Source: HGM11416 sp034104345
Lineage (GTDB): Bacteria; Bacillota; Clostridia; Christensenellales; Borkfalkiaceae
NCBI GenBank assembly: GCA_034104345.1
Contig: JAXEDY010000005.1
Coordinates: 35,441 to 99,440, forward strand
Length of the DNA stretch: 64,000 nt
Direction: 5' to 3'
Part shown: positions 35,063 through 44,104 of the stretch, piece after piece
Numbering within the stretch: position 1 is the first letter of the stretch
Layout of the letters: each line of letters opens with the position of its first letter
Position numbers and translations under genes: made by a program
Notes under the pieces: generated by a model
Seen by the model: only the letters and a program-made list of their open reading frames with translations
Told to the model about the DNA's origin: nothing
The model's database searches: none

Positions 35063-35259
35063 TGAAATCCAAAGAAATTCACGATATGACGAACGAAGAA
35101 CTTGCGAATAAACTCGTGAGTTTAAAAGAAGAACTTTTCAATCTTCGTTTCCGTCACGCAACCGGACAACTTGAAAATCCCAACGTTCTTGCGACCGTTC
35201 GTAAGGACATAGCCAGAGTTAAAACCGTAATACGCGAACGCGAACTCAAGGCTAACTGA
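35062..35259 (+). CDS. rpmC: 50S ribosomal protein L29
   Basis: 65 aa, two helices near the exit tunnel. Conserved ELFNLRFRHATGQLENP and KDIARVKTVIRER. Translationally coupled to rplP. Confidence 0.97.
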   Translation: MKSKEIHDMTNEELANKLVSLKEELFNLRFRHATGQLENPNVLATVRKDIARVKTVIRERELKAN

Positions 35260-35273
35260 GGAGGATACGAACA

Positions 35274-35528
35274 ATGGAAAGAAATTTAAGAAAAGAAAGG
35301 GTAGGACTCGTTTGCTCGGATAAGATGGACAAGACCGTAGTAGTCGCCATCGAAGAAAAAAGCAAACATCCGCTCTATAAAAAGACGATAACCAAAACCG
35401 TTAAATTCAAAGCGCACGACGAAAACAACGAGTGCGGCGTAGGCGACAAAGTAAGAATAGTCGAAACGAGAAAACTCTCGAAAGACAAAAACTGGCGCGT
35501 TGCCGAAATTATAGAAAAGGCTAAGTAA
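35274..35528 (+). CDS. rpsQ: 30S ribosomal protein S17
   Basis: 84 aa primary 16S rRNA binder. Conserved RKERVGLVCSDKMDKTVVVAIE and HPLYKKTITKTVKFKAHDE. RBS GAGGA. Confidence 0.97.
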   Translation: MERNLRKERVGLVCSDKMDKTVVVAIEEKSKHPLYKKTITKTVKFKAHDENNECGVGDKVRIVETRKLSKDKNWRVAEIIEKAK

Positions 35529-35541
35529 GGGAGGGTAGTTT

Positions 35542-35910
35542 ATGATTCAGGCGCAAACAAGATTAACCGCCGCCGACAACTCCGGAGCGAAAGAACTTAT
35601 GTGCATTAAAGTGCTTGGCGGTTCTTTCCGTAAATGGGGTAACATCGGCGACGTAATAGTTGCAAGTGTAAAAACGGCTACTCCCGGCGGCGCGGTTAAA
35701 AAAGGCGACGTCGTTAAAGCCGTAATCGTTCGTTCGACCAGCGGTTTACGTCGTCCCGACGGCACGCACATCAAGTTTGACGATAACGCGGCCGTTATCA
35801 TCGACGCACAAAAACAGCCCAAAGGAACTCGTATCTTTGGACCGGTGGCAAGGGAACTTCGTGATAAAGATTACATGAAGATTATCTCTCTCGCACCCGA
35901 AGTGTTATAA
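35542..35910 (+). CDS. rplN: 50S ribosomal protein L14
   Basis: 122 aa, the standard length, at the subunit interface. Conserved MIQAQTRLTAADNSGAKELMCI and GTRIFGPVARELRDKDYMKIISLAPEVL. RBS GGGAGG. Confidence 0.98.
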   Translation: MIQAQTRLTAADNSGAKELMCIKVLGGSFRKWGNIGDVIVASVKTATPGGAVKKGDVVKAVIVRSTSGLRRPDGTHIKFDDNAAVIIDAQKQPKGTRIFGPVARELRDKDYMKIISLAPEVL

Positions 35911-35923
35911 GGAGTGACCGACT

Positions 35924-36358
35924 ATGAAAATTAAAAAGAACGACAACGTCTTGATACTTACGGGCAAAGACAGCGGTAAAACAGGCAAAGTTCTTCGCGC
36001 TCTTCCCGCCGACAATAAAATTATCGTAGACGGAATAAACGTCCAGAAAAAACATAAAAAAGCACGTTCCGCGAAAGAAACGTCGGGCATTATCGAACAA
36101 GCCGGCCCTATCGACGCAAGCAACGCGTTGGTTATATGCCCCGCTTGCGGTAAAGCCGCCCGCGTAGGTTACGCCGTAATCGACGGCAAAAAAGTAAGAG
36201 TATGCGGCAAGTGCAAAGCGGTTTTAGACGTTAAGGCTGCCAAAGCCGACGACAAAAAGGTCGCAAAAAAAGCGGATAAACCTGCTAAAGCGAAAGCCGA
36301 AAAAGCAGAAAAACCCGCTAAAAAAACTACTAAAAAAGCAAAAGTAGAAGAAGCATAA
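35924..36358 (+). CDS. rplX: 50S ribosomal protein L24 with Lys/Ala-rich tail
   Basis: 144 aa; the core (about 1-105, with KOW motif KKNDNVLILTGKDSGKTGKV) is typical, nucleating 50S assembly. The remaining ~40 residues are a low-complexity KAEKAEKPAKK-type extension absent from most L24 proteins. A conserved zinc-like CPACGKAA...CGKC pattern is present around 65-90. Confidence 0.96.
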   Translation: MKIKKNDNVLILTGKDSGKTGKVLRALPADNKIIVDGINVQKKHKKARSAKETSGIIEQAGPIDASNALVICPACGKAARVGYAVIDGKKVRVCGKCKAVLDVKAAKADDKKVAKKADKPAKAKAEKAEKPAKKTTKKAKVEEA

Positions 36359-36373
36359 CGGAGGACTTCTAAA

Positions 36374-36967
36374 GTGGCAGAAAAAATTCAGGTTGCTAAA
36401 GAAACTGCAACCGATTCAAAGTATGTTAGCAGGGTGAGAACGAAATACGCTCAGGAAGTAGTTCCGTATCTTATCAAGCACTTCAACTATAAAAACGTAA
36501 ACCAGGTTCCCAAACTCGTAAAAATTACGATCAACGGCGGACTCGGCGACGTTAAAGATAACGCGAAGAGCGTGCAACTCGTTCAGCAGGAACTTACCCA
36601 GATCGCAGGTCAGAAACCCGTTTTAACCACCGCTAAAAAGTCGGTAGCGAACTTCAAAGTTCGTCAGGGTATGAACGTAGGCGTAAAGGTAACGCTCCGC
36701 GGCGACAGAATGTATGATTTCTTCGACAAACTCGTATCCGTGGCTCTTCCCAGAGTAAGGGACTTCAAAGGCGTTCCTTCGAAGTCGTTCGACGGCAGGG
36801 GCAACTATGCGATGGGCGTTAAAGAACAACTTATCTTCCCCGAAATTCAATACGATCAGGTAGAAAAAATCAGGGGCTTCGATATTTGCTTCGTAACGAC
36901 CGCTAAAACCGACGAAGAAGCGAGAGAACTTCTCCGCGCGCTCGGTATGCCCTTTAAAGCAGAGTAA
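36374..36967 (+). CDS. rplE: 50S ribosomal protein L5
   Basis: 197 aa, binds 5S rRNA and contacts P-site tRNA. Starts at GTG 36374 after GGAGG. The N-terminus is about 18 residues longer than the usual L5. Core motifs PKLVKITINGGLGD and RGRGNYAMG-like GRGNYAMGVKEQLIFPEI are present. Confidence 0.97.
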   Translation: MAEKIQVAKETATDSKYVSRVRTKYAQEVVPYLIKHFNYKNVNQVPKLVKITINGGLGDVKDNAKSVQLVQQELTQIAGQKPVLTTAKKSVANFKVRQGMNVGVKVTLRGDRMYDFFDKLVSVALPRVRDFKGVPSKSFDGRGNYAMGVKEQLIFPEIQYDQVEKIRGFDICFVTTAKTDEEARELLRALGMPFKAE

Positions 36968-36981
36968 GGAGATAAACGGAT

Positions 36982-37167
36982 ATGGCTAAAAAATCAATGA
37001 TAAATAAACAGCAGAGAGCGGCTAAGTTCTCTACGAGAGCGTATACCAGATGCAGCATTTGCGGCAGACCGCATGCGGTTCTCCGTAAATACGGAATTTG
37101 CAGAATTTGCTTCAGAAATCTCGCCTATAAAGGTCAGATTCCCGGAGTTAAAAAGGCGAGCTGGTGA
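36982..37167 (+). CDS. rpsZ: 30S ribosomal protein S14, zinc type
   Basis: 61 aa. The zinc-binding pattern CSICGRPH...CRICFR marks the C+ form. The C-terminus LAYKGQIPGVKKASW is standard. RBS AAGGAGA. Confidence 0.98.
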   Translation: MAKKSMINKQQRAAKFSTRAYTRCSICGRPHAVLRKYGICRICFRNLAYKGQIPGVKKASW

Positions 37168-37181
37168 GGAGGTAAAAAGAT

Positions 37182-37571
37182 ATGACTGATCCTATTGCTG
37201 ATATGCTCACCCGCATCAGAAACGCGTTGGTGGCAAAACACGACGAAGTGGAAATTCCCGCTTCGAACATGAAAAAAGAAATAGCGAAAATCCTTTTAAA
37301 CGAAGGTTACATCAAAGGCTATGAACTTACGGGCGATAACGGCGAAACCATTAAAGTTACGCTTAAATACGGCCCCAAGGGCGAAAGAGTAATCGTAGGT
37401 CTTAAAAGAATTTCGAAACCCGGTTTAAGAGTTTATGCGGGCAGCGAAGAACTTCCCAAAGTGCTCGGAGGATTGGGTATTGCAATCATTTCTACGCCTA
37501 AGGGCGTAATGACCGACAAAGAAGCGAGAAAACAACGCCACGGCGGCGAAGTGCTCGCATACGTCTGGTAA
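37182..37571 (+). CDS. rpsH: 30S ribosomal protein S8
   Basis: 129 aa primary 16S binder and, in other bacteria, translational repressor of the spc operon. Starts DPIADMLTRIRNA and ends with GVMTDKEARKQRHGGEVLAYVW. RBS GAGGAGG. Confidence 0.98.
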   Translation: MTDPIADMLTRIRNALVAKHDEVEIPASNMKKEIAKILLNEGYIKGYELTGDNGETIKVTLKYGPKGERVIVGLKRISKPGLRVYAGSEELPKVLGGLGIAIISTPKGVMTDKEARKQRHGGEVLAYVW

Positions 37572-37585
37572 GGAGGAACGGTTTA

Positions 37586-38125
37586 ATGTCAAGAATAGGT
37601 AGAGAACCGGTAACCATCCCCGCAGGCGTTACCGTCGACGTAAAAGAACATGAATTTACCGTTAAAGGTCCCCACGGAACTTTAACTCAGGCCAAAGATC
37701 CCCGCATCGATATTAAAATCGACGGCGGCGTAGCGCACGTTACCCGTGCCAACGACGAAGCCGAACTCCGCGCCAAACACGGCTTATACAGAGTTCTTCT
37801 TCTGAACATGGTAACCGGCGTAACGAACGGTTTCGAAAAAGGCCTTGTGGTAAACGGCGTAGGTTGGAAAGTTCAGATGCAGGGCAGCAAACTCGTATTG
37901 AACGTAGGTTTTTCGCACCCCGTTGAATTCGTTGCTCCCGAAGGCATCACGCTTTCGTGTCCTTCTCAGACCGAGATCACCGTTAAAGGCATAGATAAAT
38001 TAGCCGTAGGTCAGACCGCGGCGAACATTCGCTCGATAAGAGTTCCCGAACCTTATCATGCTTACGGTATCCGCTATAAAGACGAAGTCATCGTTCGCAA
38101 GGAAGGCAAGACCGCCGGTAAATAA
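37586..38125 (+). CDS. rplF: 50S ribosomal protein L6
   Basis: 179 aa with two similar domains near the factor-binding centre. Conserved SRIGREPVTIPAGV and the C-terminal PEPYHAYGIRYKDEVIVRKEGK. RBS AAGGAGG. Confidence 0.98.
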   Translation: MSRIGREPVTIPAGVTVDVKEHEFTVKGPHGTLTQAKDPRIDIKIDGGVAHVTRANDEAELRAKHGLYRVLLLNMVTGVTNGFEKGLVVNGVGWKVQMQGSKLVLNVGFSHPVEFVAPEGITLSCPSQTEITVKGIDKLAVGQTAANIRSIRVPEPYHAYGIRYKDEVIVRKEGKTAGK

Positions 38126-38140
38126 TAGGAGATACTTAAT

Positions 38141-38509
38141 ATGATTTCGAAAATAAATAAGAATGAAGACAGAAAGAAAAGACATAGCAGAGTTCGCCTT
38201 AAAATTTCCGGAACCGCGGCATGCCCCAGACTTTGCGTTTACAGAAGTTTGAATAACATCTACGCGCAGATAATCGACGACGAAAAAGCCGTAACTTTGG
38301 TTGCCTGCTCGACCGTTGAAAAAGAAGTTATGAAACTCGTCGAAGGCAAAACCAAGAAAGAAGCGGCTAAAATCGTCGGCGCGGAACTTGGCAAAAAGGC
38401 ACTTTCAAAAGGAATCGAAGAAGTCGTTTTCGACAGAGGCGGTTATCTTTATACCGGCAGAGTATCGTCGCTTGCAGACGGCGCAAGAGAAGCCGGGCTT
38501 AAATTCTAA
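38141..38509 (+). CDS. rplR: 50S ribosomal protein L18
   Basis: 122 aa, binds 5S rRNA with L5. Conserved RLCVYRSLNNIYAQIIDDEKAVTL and the C-terminal FDRGGYLYTGRVSSLADGAREAGLKF. RBS AGGAG. Confidence 0.97.
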   Translation: MISKINKNEDRKKRHSRVRLKISGTAACPRLCVYRSLNNIYAQIIDDEKAVTLVACSTVEKEVMKLVEGKTKKEAAKIVGAELGKKALSKGIEEVVFDRGGYLYTGRVSSLADGAREAGLKF

Positions 38510-38523
38510 GGAGGTAATCAAGA

Positions 38524-39042
38524 ATGGCAAGAGAAAACAGACCTTCGAAACGTCAGGAAGAAAAAGACGGGCTTATTAAAAAGACAATTTGCGTAAACCG
38601 CGTTACCAAAGTTGTTAAAGGCGGACGCAAAATGCGTTTTGCCGCTTTGGTTGTAGTAGGCGACGGAGCCGGCAGAGTAGGCTGCGGAATGGGTAAAGCA
38701 AACGAAGTTCCCGAAGCACTCGATAAAGCGACCGCTCAGGCCAAAAAGAACATGAAACCCATATCTCTTCTCGGTAACACCATTCCTCACGAAGTGGTTG
38801 CCAAATACGGAAGGGGTTCGGTAATCATGCTCCCCGCAGAAGAAGGTACCGGCGTTATCGCCGGCGGCCCCGTTCGTGCGGTTATGGAAGCGGTAGGCAT
38901 TACCAACATCAGAACTAAATCTCACGGCACCAACAATCCCATCAATATGGTTAAAGCGGTGCTTACCGGTCTTAACAGCCTTAAGACCGCAGAACAAGTT
39001 GCCGCTCTTCGCGGGAAAACCGTCGAAGAGATCATGGGTTAA
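38524..39042 (+). CDS. rpsE: 30S ribosomal protein S5
   Basis: 172 aa, at the mRNA entry and involved in fidelity. Conserved VNRVTKVVKGGRKMRFAALVVVGDG and the GTGVIAGGPVRAVMEAVGI loop. RBS AAGGAGG. Confidence 0.98.
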   Translation: MARENRPSKRQEEKDGLIKKTICVNRVTKVVKGGRKMRFAALVVVGDGAGRVGCGMGKANEVPEALDKATAQAKKNMKPISLLGNTIPHEVVAKYGRGSVIMLPAEEGTGVIAGGPVRAVMEAVGITNIRTKSHGTNNPINMVKAVLTGLNSLKTAEQVAALRGKTVEEIMG

Positions 39043-39055
39043 GGAGGACGCTTAA

Positions 39056-39244
39056 ATGGCTAACGAAAACATCGTAAAAGTAACTCTCGTTAAAAGCACC
39101 TTAGGCAGACTTAAAGACCAGAAGGCGACTGTCGAAGCGTTAGGGCTTCACAAAATCGGTCAGACCAAAGAATTTAAAGACAGCGTGACTCTTCAGGGCA
39201 TGCTTTCTAAAGTTTCGCACCTTGTTAAGGTCGAAAAGAACTAA
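39056..39244 (+). CDS. rpmD: 50S ribosomal protein L30
   Basis: 62 aa. VTLVKSTLGRLKDQKATVEALGLHKIGQT is the canonical L30 pattern. RBS AAGGAGG. Confidence 0.97.
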   Translation: MANENIVKVTLVKSTLGRLKDQKATVEALGLHKIGQTKEFKDSVTLQGMLSKVSHLVKVEKN

Positions 39245-39261
39245 TTAAGGAAGGTCAAAAA

Positions 39262-39708
39262 ATGAGAATAGATACGTTACAACCTGCCGAAGGTTCAAGA
39301 ACTTCCAAAAAGAGACTTGGCCGCGGTATAGGTTCGGGGCTCGGCAAAACGAGTGCCAAAGGTCATAAAGGTCAATGGGCGCGAAGCGGCGGCGGCGTTC
39401 GTCCCGGTTTCGAAGGCGGTCAGATGCCTTTAACTCGAAGAGTTCCCAAAAGAGGCTTTAACAACCATTTCAGAAAAGAATACGCAATCGTAAACGTTTC
39501 GGTATTAGAAGGCTTCGACAACGGCGCCGTAGTAGATTTCGAAACTCTTTACTGCGCAGGTCTTATTAAAGAAGTTAAAAACGCGGTCGGGCTTAAAGTG
39601 CTCGGCAACGGCGAATTAACCAAAGCACTTACCGTTAAGGCGGCTAAGTTCTCTGCAAGCGCGAAAGCCGCTATCGAAAAAGCGGGCGGCACTTGCGAAG
39701 AAGTATAA
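39262..39708 (+). CDS. rplO: 50S ribosomal protein L15
   Basis: 148 aa. The Gly-rich N-terminus (RLGRGIGSGLGKTSAKGHKGQ) threads through 23S rRNA. Immediately precedes secY, as in most bacteria. Confidence 0.98.
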   Translation: MRIDTLQPAEGSRTSKKRLGRGIGSGLGKTSAKGHKGQWARSGGGVRPGFEGGQMPLTRRVPKRGFNNHFRKEYAIVNVSVLEGFDNGAVVDFETLYCAGLIKEVKNAVGLKVLGNGELTKALTVKAAKFSASAKAAIEKAGGTCEEV

Positions 39709-39728
39709 GTTTTGACGGAGGGTGAAAG

Positions 39729-41060
39729 ATGTTTGAAACCTTAAAGAATGCCTTCAAGGTAAAAGAAATAAGAGTTAAAATTTGGTGGACACTTCTTTTT
39801 CTCTTATTATACAGATTGGGATGTTATATTCCCGTGCCCGGCATCGGCAGCCAACTCATAAGCAGCGAAGAATTGAGTAAACTCAACTATCTTTCGATTA
39901 TGTCAATGATGACGGGTGGTTCGCTCGCCAACGGAACATGGTTTGCTATGGGTATCAGCCCGTACATCAACGCCTCCATTATAATTCAGTTATTAACTGT
40001 TGCTATTCCCGCTCTCGAAACGATGTCGAAATCGGGCGAAGACGGCAGACGCAAAATAAACAACATCACCAGAATTATGGCAATCGGTCTTGCCATAATT
40101 CAGTCGATAGGTATTTTGCTCAACTACGGCTCGCACTTGGTAACAACTACCGAAGGCGGTCCGTCGTCGCTTAAAGATATGTTATTCGGTCAGGCATGGC
40201 TCGCTTATATCGTTGCCGTAATTTTTTACGCTTCGGGAACGGCTGTAACCCTGTGGATCGGCGAAAGAATTACCGACTACGGCGTTTCCAACGGCGTTTC
40301 GATGCTTATCTTCATCGGTATTATATCGAGCGCAGGTCTTTACGTCGTTGAGGCGATAAGAACTATCGCTATCAGCGGTTCGGACGCGGCTCTTAACAAA
40401 TTTTGGCAACTCGTCGGCTATTTAATTGCGATAATAATCGTTTTCGGTTGCATCGTTTTAGTCGAACTTGCCGAACGCAAAATTCCCGTTCAATATGCAA
40501 AACAGGTTAAGGGAAGAAAAATGTATGGCGGTCAGTCGACCGTTATCCCCATTAAGGTTAACGCAAACGGCGTAATGCCGCTCATCTTCGCGTTCTCGCT
40601 TATTTCGTTCCCCGAACTTATAATAACTATTTTCTGGGGCAGCAATTCCGATTTCTTAATGAAATGGAATATGTACGTCGGCAGCGGCAGCTGGGTTTAC
40701 ATGGTCGTTTTGTGCCTGCTCATTCTCGGATTCTCGTATTTCTATACGACCATCCAGTTTAATCCCGAAGAAATTTCGAGAAGTATTCAGCAAAACGGCG
40801 GTTTTGTCCCCGGTTATCGTCCCGGCAAACCCACAACCGATTACTTAAAGAGAGTTTCTAACAGAATAACGCTGTTCGGCGCGATTTATCTTGCGCTTAT
40901 GGCTCTTATTCCGTCGATTCTTTTCAGACTTATCGATCAATCCGCGTCGTCGGTATTCACCGCAACCGGAATGCTCGTTGCGGTTTCGGTAGCTCTCGAA
41001 TTCAACACCGCTCTCGAATCGCAACTTATGATGAAGAATTATAAAGGCTTTTTAAAATAA
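39729..41060 (+). CDS. secY: preprotein translocase subunit SecY
   Basis: 443 aa, ten TM helices. The channel of Sec export. Conserved LGCYIPVPGI, plug-region and C-terminal loop motifs, including PGYRPGKPTTDYLKRVSNRITLFGA. It exports, among others, the SipW/TasA products downstream. RBS GGAGGG. The next 350 bp break the usual secY-adk spacing with a tandem repeat. Confidence 0.98.
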   Translation: MFETLKNAFKVKEIRVKIWWTLLFLLLYRLGCYIPVPGIGSQLISSEELSKLNYLSIMSMMTGGSLANGTWFAMGISPYINASIIIQLLTVAIPALETMSKSGEDGRRKINNITRIMAIGLAIIQSIGILLNYGSHLVTTTEGGPSSLKDMLFGQAWLAYIVAVIFYASGTAVTLWIGERITDYGVSNGVSMLIFIGIISSAGLYVVEAIRTIAISGSDAALNKFWQLVGYLIAIIIVFGCIVLVELAERKIPVQYAKQVKGRKMYGGQSTVIPIKVNANGVMPLIFAFSLISFPELIITIFWGSNSDFLMKWNMYVGSGSWVYMVVLCLLILGFSYFYTTIQFNPEEISRSIQQNGGFVPGYRPGKPTTDYLKRVSNRITLFGAIYLALMALIPSILFRLIDQSASSVFTATGMLVAVSVALEFNTALESQLMMKNYKGFLK

Positions 41061-41065
41061 GTCGT

Positions 41066-41306
41066 CATTCATCTTAACATGCTTCGTTTCTATCTTCGCG
41101 CTTCGACCACGATGACCGCTGAGGTCTATCATGTCCGAACCGCTCGACGAGCCTTGCCTGTTAAGCGACTGACGCCTTATTGAGCCGCCATTCATCTTAA
41201 CATGCTTCGTTTCTGTCTTCGCGCTTCGACCACGATGACCGCCAAGGTCTATCATGTCCGAACCGCTCGACGAGCCTTGCCTTTTAAGCGACTGACGCCT
41301 TATTGA
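41066..41306. repeat. 123-bp tandem repeat, two units
   Basis: Unit 1 (41066-41188) and unit 2 (41189-41306) differ at about four positions over the shared length. They contain CTTCGCGCTTCGACCACGAT blocks and CATGTCCGAACCGCTCGACG, resembling dispersed non-coding repeats common in gut Clostridia. Because 123 is divisible by 3, a 92-codon minus-strand frame stays open through both units; it is probably not a gene. Confidence 0.9.
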
Positions 41307-41352
41307 AAAAAAACTTAAATTCAACGTCAAAAAAGCAAAACAACAAACGGCG

Positions 41353-41372
41353 CTTCTTCCGCAAGGAAGGAG
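41353..41372 (+). promoter_or_regulatory. GNRA-capped hairpin before adk
   Basis: CTTCTTCC-GCAA-GGAAGGAG, 8 bp with one G-T pair and a GCAA tetraloop, 37 bp upstream of the adk ATG. No T-run, so a processing or regulatory hairpin is more likely than a terminator. Confidence 0.4.
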
Positions 41373-41408
41373 CCGCCGCCAACTGTTTTTAACCGAGGAT
41401 ATAACGTA

Positions 41409-42026
41409 ATGAAAATTATTTTACTCGGCGCGCCGGGTGCGGGCAAAGGCACTCAAGCCGACAAACTCGTCGAAAAATACGGGCTTACCCATATCTCGAC
41501 CGGCGACATTTTCAGAAAAAATATCAAAGACCGCACCGAAATCGGGCTGGTCGCAAAATCGTATATCGACCGCGGCGAACTTGTTCCCGACGAAGTTACG
41601 ATTAAACTTGTTGAAAACAGACTTAAAGAAGACGACGTAAAAAACGGATTTTTACTCGACGGTTTCCCGCGTAACGTAAAGCAGGCGGAAGCGCTCGACA
41701 AAATAACCGACGTCGATTGCGTCGTAAACATCGACGTTCCGCTCGATAAACTTTTAAACCGCATAACGGGCAGAAGGGTTTGCCCCAAATGCTCGGCTTC
41801 GTATCACGTTGATTTTTTAAACGGAAACGATACCTGCAAATGCGGCGAAAAACTGGTGCAGCGCGCCGACGATAACGAAGAAACCGTTAAGTCGCGCATA
41901 AACGTTTATACCGAACAGACCGCTCCGCTCATCGAATACTATAAGGGGCGCGGCAAACTTATAAACGTAAACGGGCATCAGAGCGTTAACGAAGTGTTCG
42001 CCGAAATAGCCGAAAAACTCGGCTGA
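41409..42026 (+). CDS. adk: adenylate kinase
   Basis: 205 aa. Interconverts ATP + AMP and 2 ADP. P-loop GAPGAGKGT (8-16), DGFPRN in the AMP site, and a zinc-type LID with CPKC and CKC cysteines. RBS GAGGA. Part of the usual secY-adk-map-infA run. Confidence 0.98.
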   Translation: MKIILLGAPGAGKGTQADKLVEKYGLTHISTGDIFRKNIKDRTEIGLVAKSYIDRGELVPDEVTIKLVENRLKEDDVKNGFLLDGFPRNVKQAEALDKITDVDCVVNIDVPLDKLLNRITGRRVCPKCSASYHVDFLNGNDTCKCGEKLVQRADDNEETVKSRINVYTEQTAPLIEYYKGRGKLINVNGHQSVNEVFAEIAEKLG

Positions 42027-42049
42027 AAGCGAATTTTTAAGGCGAAACG

Positions 42050-42787
42050 ATGATTACCATTAAAAACAACGAAGAACTTGAAAGGATGCGGGTTGCCTGT
42101 CGCATTACGCGCGATACTTTGGATTTAATCGAAGAAAAACTGCGCGAAGGAATGACGACGAAAGATCTCGACAAAATTGCTTACGACTATATCACGAGTT
42201 GCGGCGCGCGCCCTAATTTTTTGGGGCTTTACGGATTTCCGGGCAGCATCTGCACGTCGATCGACGAACAGGTGGTTCACGGAATACCGTCGAACAGAGT
42301 GATTAAAGAAGGCGAAATAGTCAGCGTCGACTGCGGTGCGTTTATAAACGGCTATAACGGCGACGCGGCACGAAGCTTTTACGTTGGCAAGATAGACCCC
42401 GAAAAAAAGCGTTTGATAGAAGTTACCAAACAATGCTTTTTCGAAGGGATAAAAGGAATTTGCGTGGGTAGCGCGATAGGCGATATAGGCTATCAGGTGC
42501 AAACCTATGCGGAGTCAAACGGATTTTCGGTAGTAAGGGAAATGGTAGGGCACGGAATCGGCAGAAAACTGCACGAAGATCCCGAAGTTCCCAACTTCGG
42601 AAGGAAAGGCACGGGTATCCGCCTGCGCGAAGGAATGACCATCGCGGTAGAACCTATGATAAACATGGGTACCTACGAAGTGGATATCGACGGCTGGAAA
42701 TGCGTTACGCGCGATGGAAAGCCGTCGGCGCATTACGAAAACACGATAGCGATAACCGCTAACGGCGTAGAAATACTAACCCTTTAA
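42050..42787 (+). CDS. map: methionine aminopeptidase type I
   Basis: 245 aa. Removes initiator Met. Metal ligands follow the family pattern: D in SVDCGAFINGY, D in NGDAARSF, H in MVGHGIGRKLHEDPEVPNFG, E in AVEPMI and E at HYENTIAIT. Confidence 0.98.
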   Translation: MITIKNNEELERMRVACRITRDTLDLIEEKLREGMTTKDLDKIAYDYITSCGARPNFLGLYGFPGSICTSIDEQVVHGIPSNRVIKEGEIVSVDCGAFINGYNGDAARSFYVGKIDPEKKRLIEVTKQCFFEGIKGICVGSAIGDIGYQVQTYAESNGFSVVREMVGHGIGRKLHEDPEVPNFGRKGTGIRLREGMTIAVEPMINMGTYEVDIDGWKCVTRDGKPSAHYENTIAITANGVEILTL

Positions 42788-42804
42788 TCGGAGGTAATAT
42801 TCAG

Positions 42805-43026
42805 GTGTCGAAAGAAGACGTAATAGAAACCGAGGGCGTGATAGTCGAAGCCTTGCCCAATGCGACTTTTAAAGTTAAACTGTCGAACGGGCATATAATT
42901 ACGGCATATATTTCGGGTAAGTTAAGATTAAACAACATAAAAATCATTCCTGGCGACGGGGTGAAACTCGAAATGAGCCCTTACGATTTAACAAAGGGAA
43001 GAATCGTTTGGCGTAGCAAAAACTAA
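42805..43026 (+). CDS. infA: translation initiation factor IF-1
   Basis: 73 aa S1/OB-fold factor that binds the A site. Typical VIVEALPNATFKVKLSNGHIITAYISGKLR and GRIVWR. Starts at GTG 42805 after GGAGG. Confidence 0.97.
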   Translation: MSKEDVIETEGVIVEALPNATFKVKLSNGHIITAYISGKLRLNNIKIIPGDGVKLEMSPYDLTKGRIVWRSKN

Positions 43027-43063
43027 AACGCCGCGCAAAAAAATTTATCGGAGGAATTAAATT

Positions 43064-43180
43064 ATGAAAGTAAGACCGTCTGTTAAGCCTATGTGCAAAG
43101 ACTGCAAGATCATTAGACGTGAAGGCAAAGTTATGTGCATTTGCTCGAAGGATAAGAGCCACAAACAAAGACAAGGCTAA
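43064..43180 (+). CDS. rpmJ: 50S ribosomal protein L36
   Basis: 38 aa, too short for most ORF screens. MKVRPSVKPMCKDCKIIRR and VMCICSKDKSHKQRQG are the complete canonical sequence, but the second Zn ligand pattern is C-x2-C...C-x-C rather than the usual C-x2-C...C-x4-H variant. RBS GGAGG. Confidence 0.97.
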   Translation: MKVRPSVKPMCKDCKIIRREGKVMCICSKDKSHKQRQG

Positions 43181-43297
43181 CGAAAACACTTTTTCGCTTT
43201 TTAAAAAACTCATTCCAACTTTTTAATGGCGAAAAATACAACATATAGATAAAAAACAAAAAGAATCAGAGAAATTTTTTGGAGGATGTAAAATCAA

Positions 43298-43675
43298 ATG
43301 GCACGAATTGCCGGTGTAGATTTACCGAGAGAAAAGCGTATCGAAGCAGGTCTTACCTATATTTACGGTATCGGCTTTGCCACGTCGCAAAAGATATTGA
43401 AAGAAATCGGCGTTAATCCCGACGTAAGAGTTAAAGATCTTACCGAGAGCGACGTTTCGAAATTAAGAGAATATATCGAACATCACCTTCACGTCGAAGG
43501 CGAATTGAGAAGCGAAGTAAACCTTTCCATAAAAAGACTTATGGAAATCGGTTGTTATCGCGGCGTTCGTCACAGAAAAGGTTTGCCCGTTCGCGGTCAG
43601 AGTTCGAAGCGCAACGCAAGAACCCGTAAAGGTCCGAGAAAAACGGTCGCTAAGAAAAAGACCGCTACGAAGTAA
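43298..43675 (+). CDS. rpsM: 30S ribosomal protein S13
   Basis: 125 aa, in the 30S head contacting L5 and P-site tRNA. Conserved ARIAGVDLPREKR, GIGFATSQKIL and CYRGVRHRKGLPVRGQ. Starts the alpha-operon segment after a 117-bp gap holding a TTTTTCGC/GCGAAAAA inverted repeat, a possible leader. Confidence 0.98.
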   Translation: MARIAGVDLPREKRIEAGLTYIYGIGFATSQKILKEIGVNPDVRVKDLTESDVSKLREYIEHHLHVEGELRSEVNLSIKRLMEIGCYRGVRHRKGLPVRGQSSKRNARTRKGPRKTVAKKKTATK

Positions 43676-43693
43676 TAACGGGAGGAACGAAAA

Positions 43694-44089
43694 ATGGCAG
43701 CAACAGTAAAAAAAGTTGTTAAAAAACGTAAAGAACTTAAAAAAGTCGATAAAGGTCAGGTTCATATCCAATCGTCGTTCAACAACACCATCGTAACCAT
43801 CACTGATATGAACGGCAACGCCATCTCGCATTGCAGCGCGGGCGCTTTAGGTTACAGGGGTTCGAGAAAGAGCACTCCGTTCGCGGCCCAACAAGCAAGC
43901 GAAATAGCGGCAAAAGCGGCTATGGAACACGGTCTGCGTTCGGTTGAAGTATATGTTAAAGGTCCCGGTCAGGGCAGAGAGTCGGCAATAAGAGCGCTCG
44001 GCGTATGCGGAATCGAAGTTACTTTGATTCAGGACGTATCGCCCATTCCTCACAACGGATGCCGTCCCCCCAAACGTCGCAGAGTATAA
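43694..44089 (+). CDS. rpsK: 30S ribosomal protein S11
   Basis: 131 aa, on the 30S platform. Conserved HIQSSFNNTIVTITD and the C-terminal GPGQGRESAIRALG and PHNGCRPPKRRRV. RBS GGGAGG. Confidence 0.98.
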   Translation: MAATVKKVVKKRKELKKVDKGQVHIQSSFNNTIVTITDMNGNAISHCSAGALGYRGSRKSTPFAAQQASEIAAKAAMEHGLRSVEVYVKGPGQGRESAIRALGVCGIEVTLIQDVSPIPHNGCRPPKRRRV

Positions 44090-44104
44090 CGGAGGTAAAC
44101 ACAA

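Noticed and set aside
41052..41330. A 92-codon minus-strand open frame across the tandem repeat
   Set aside because: It is opposite to a conserved ribosomal operon, has no RBS, and exists only because the 123-bp repeat is a multiple of three; treated as repeat.
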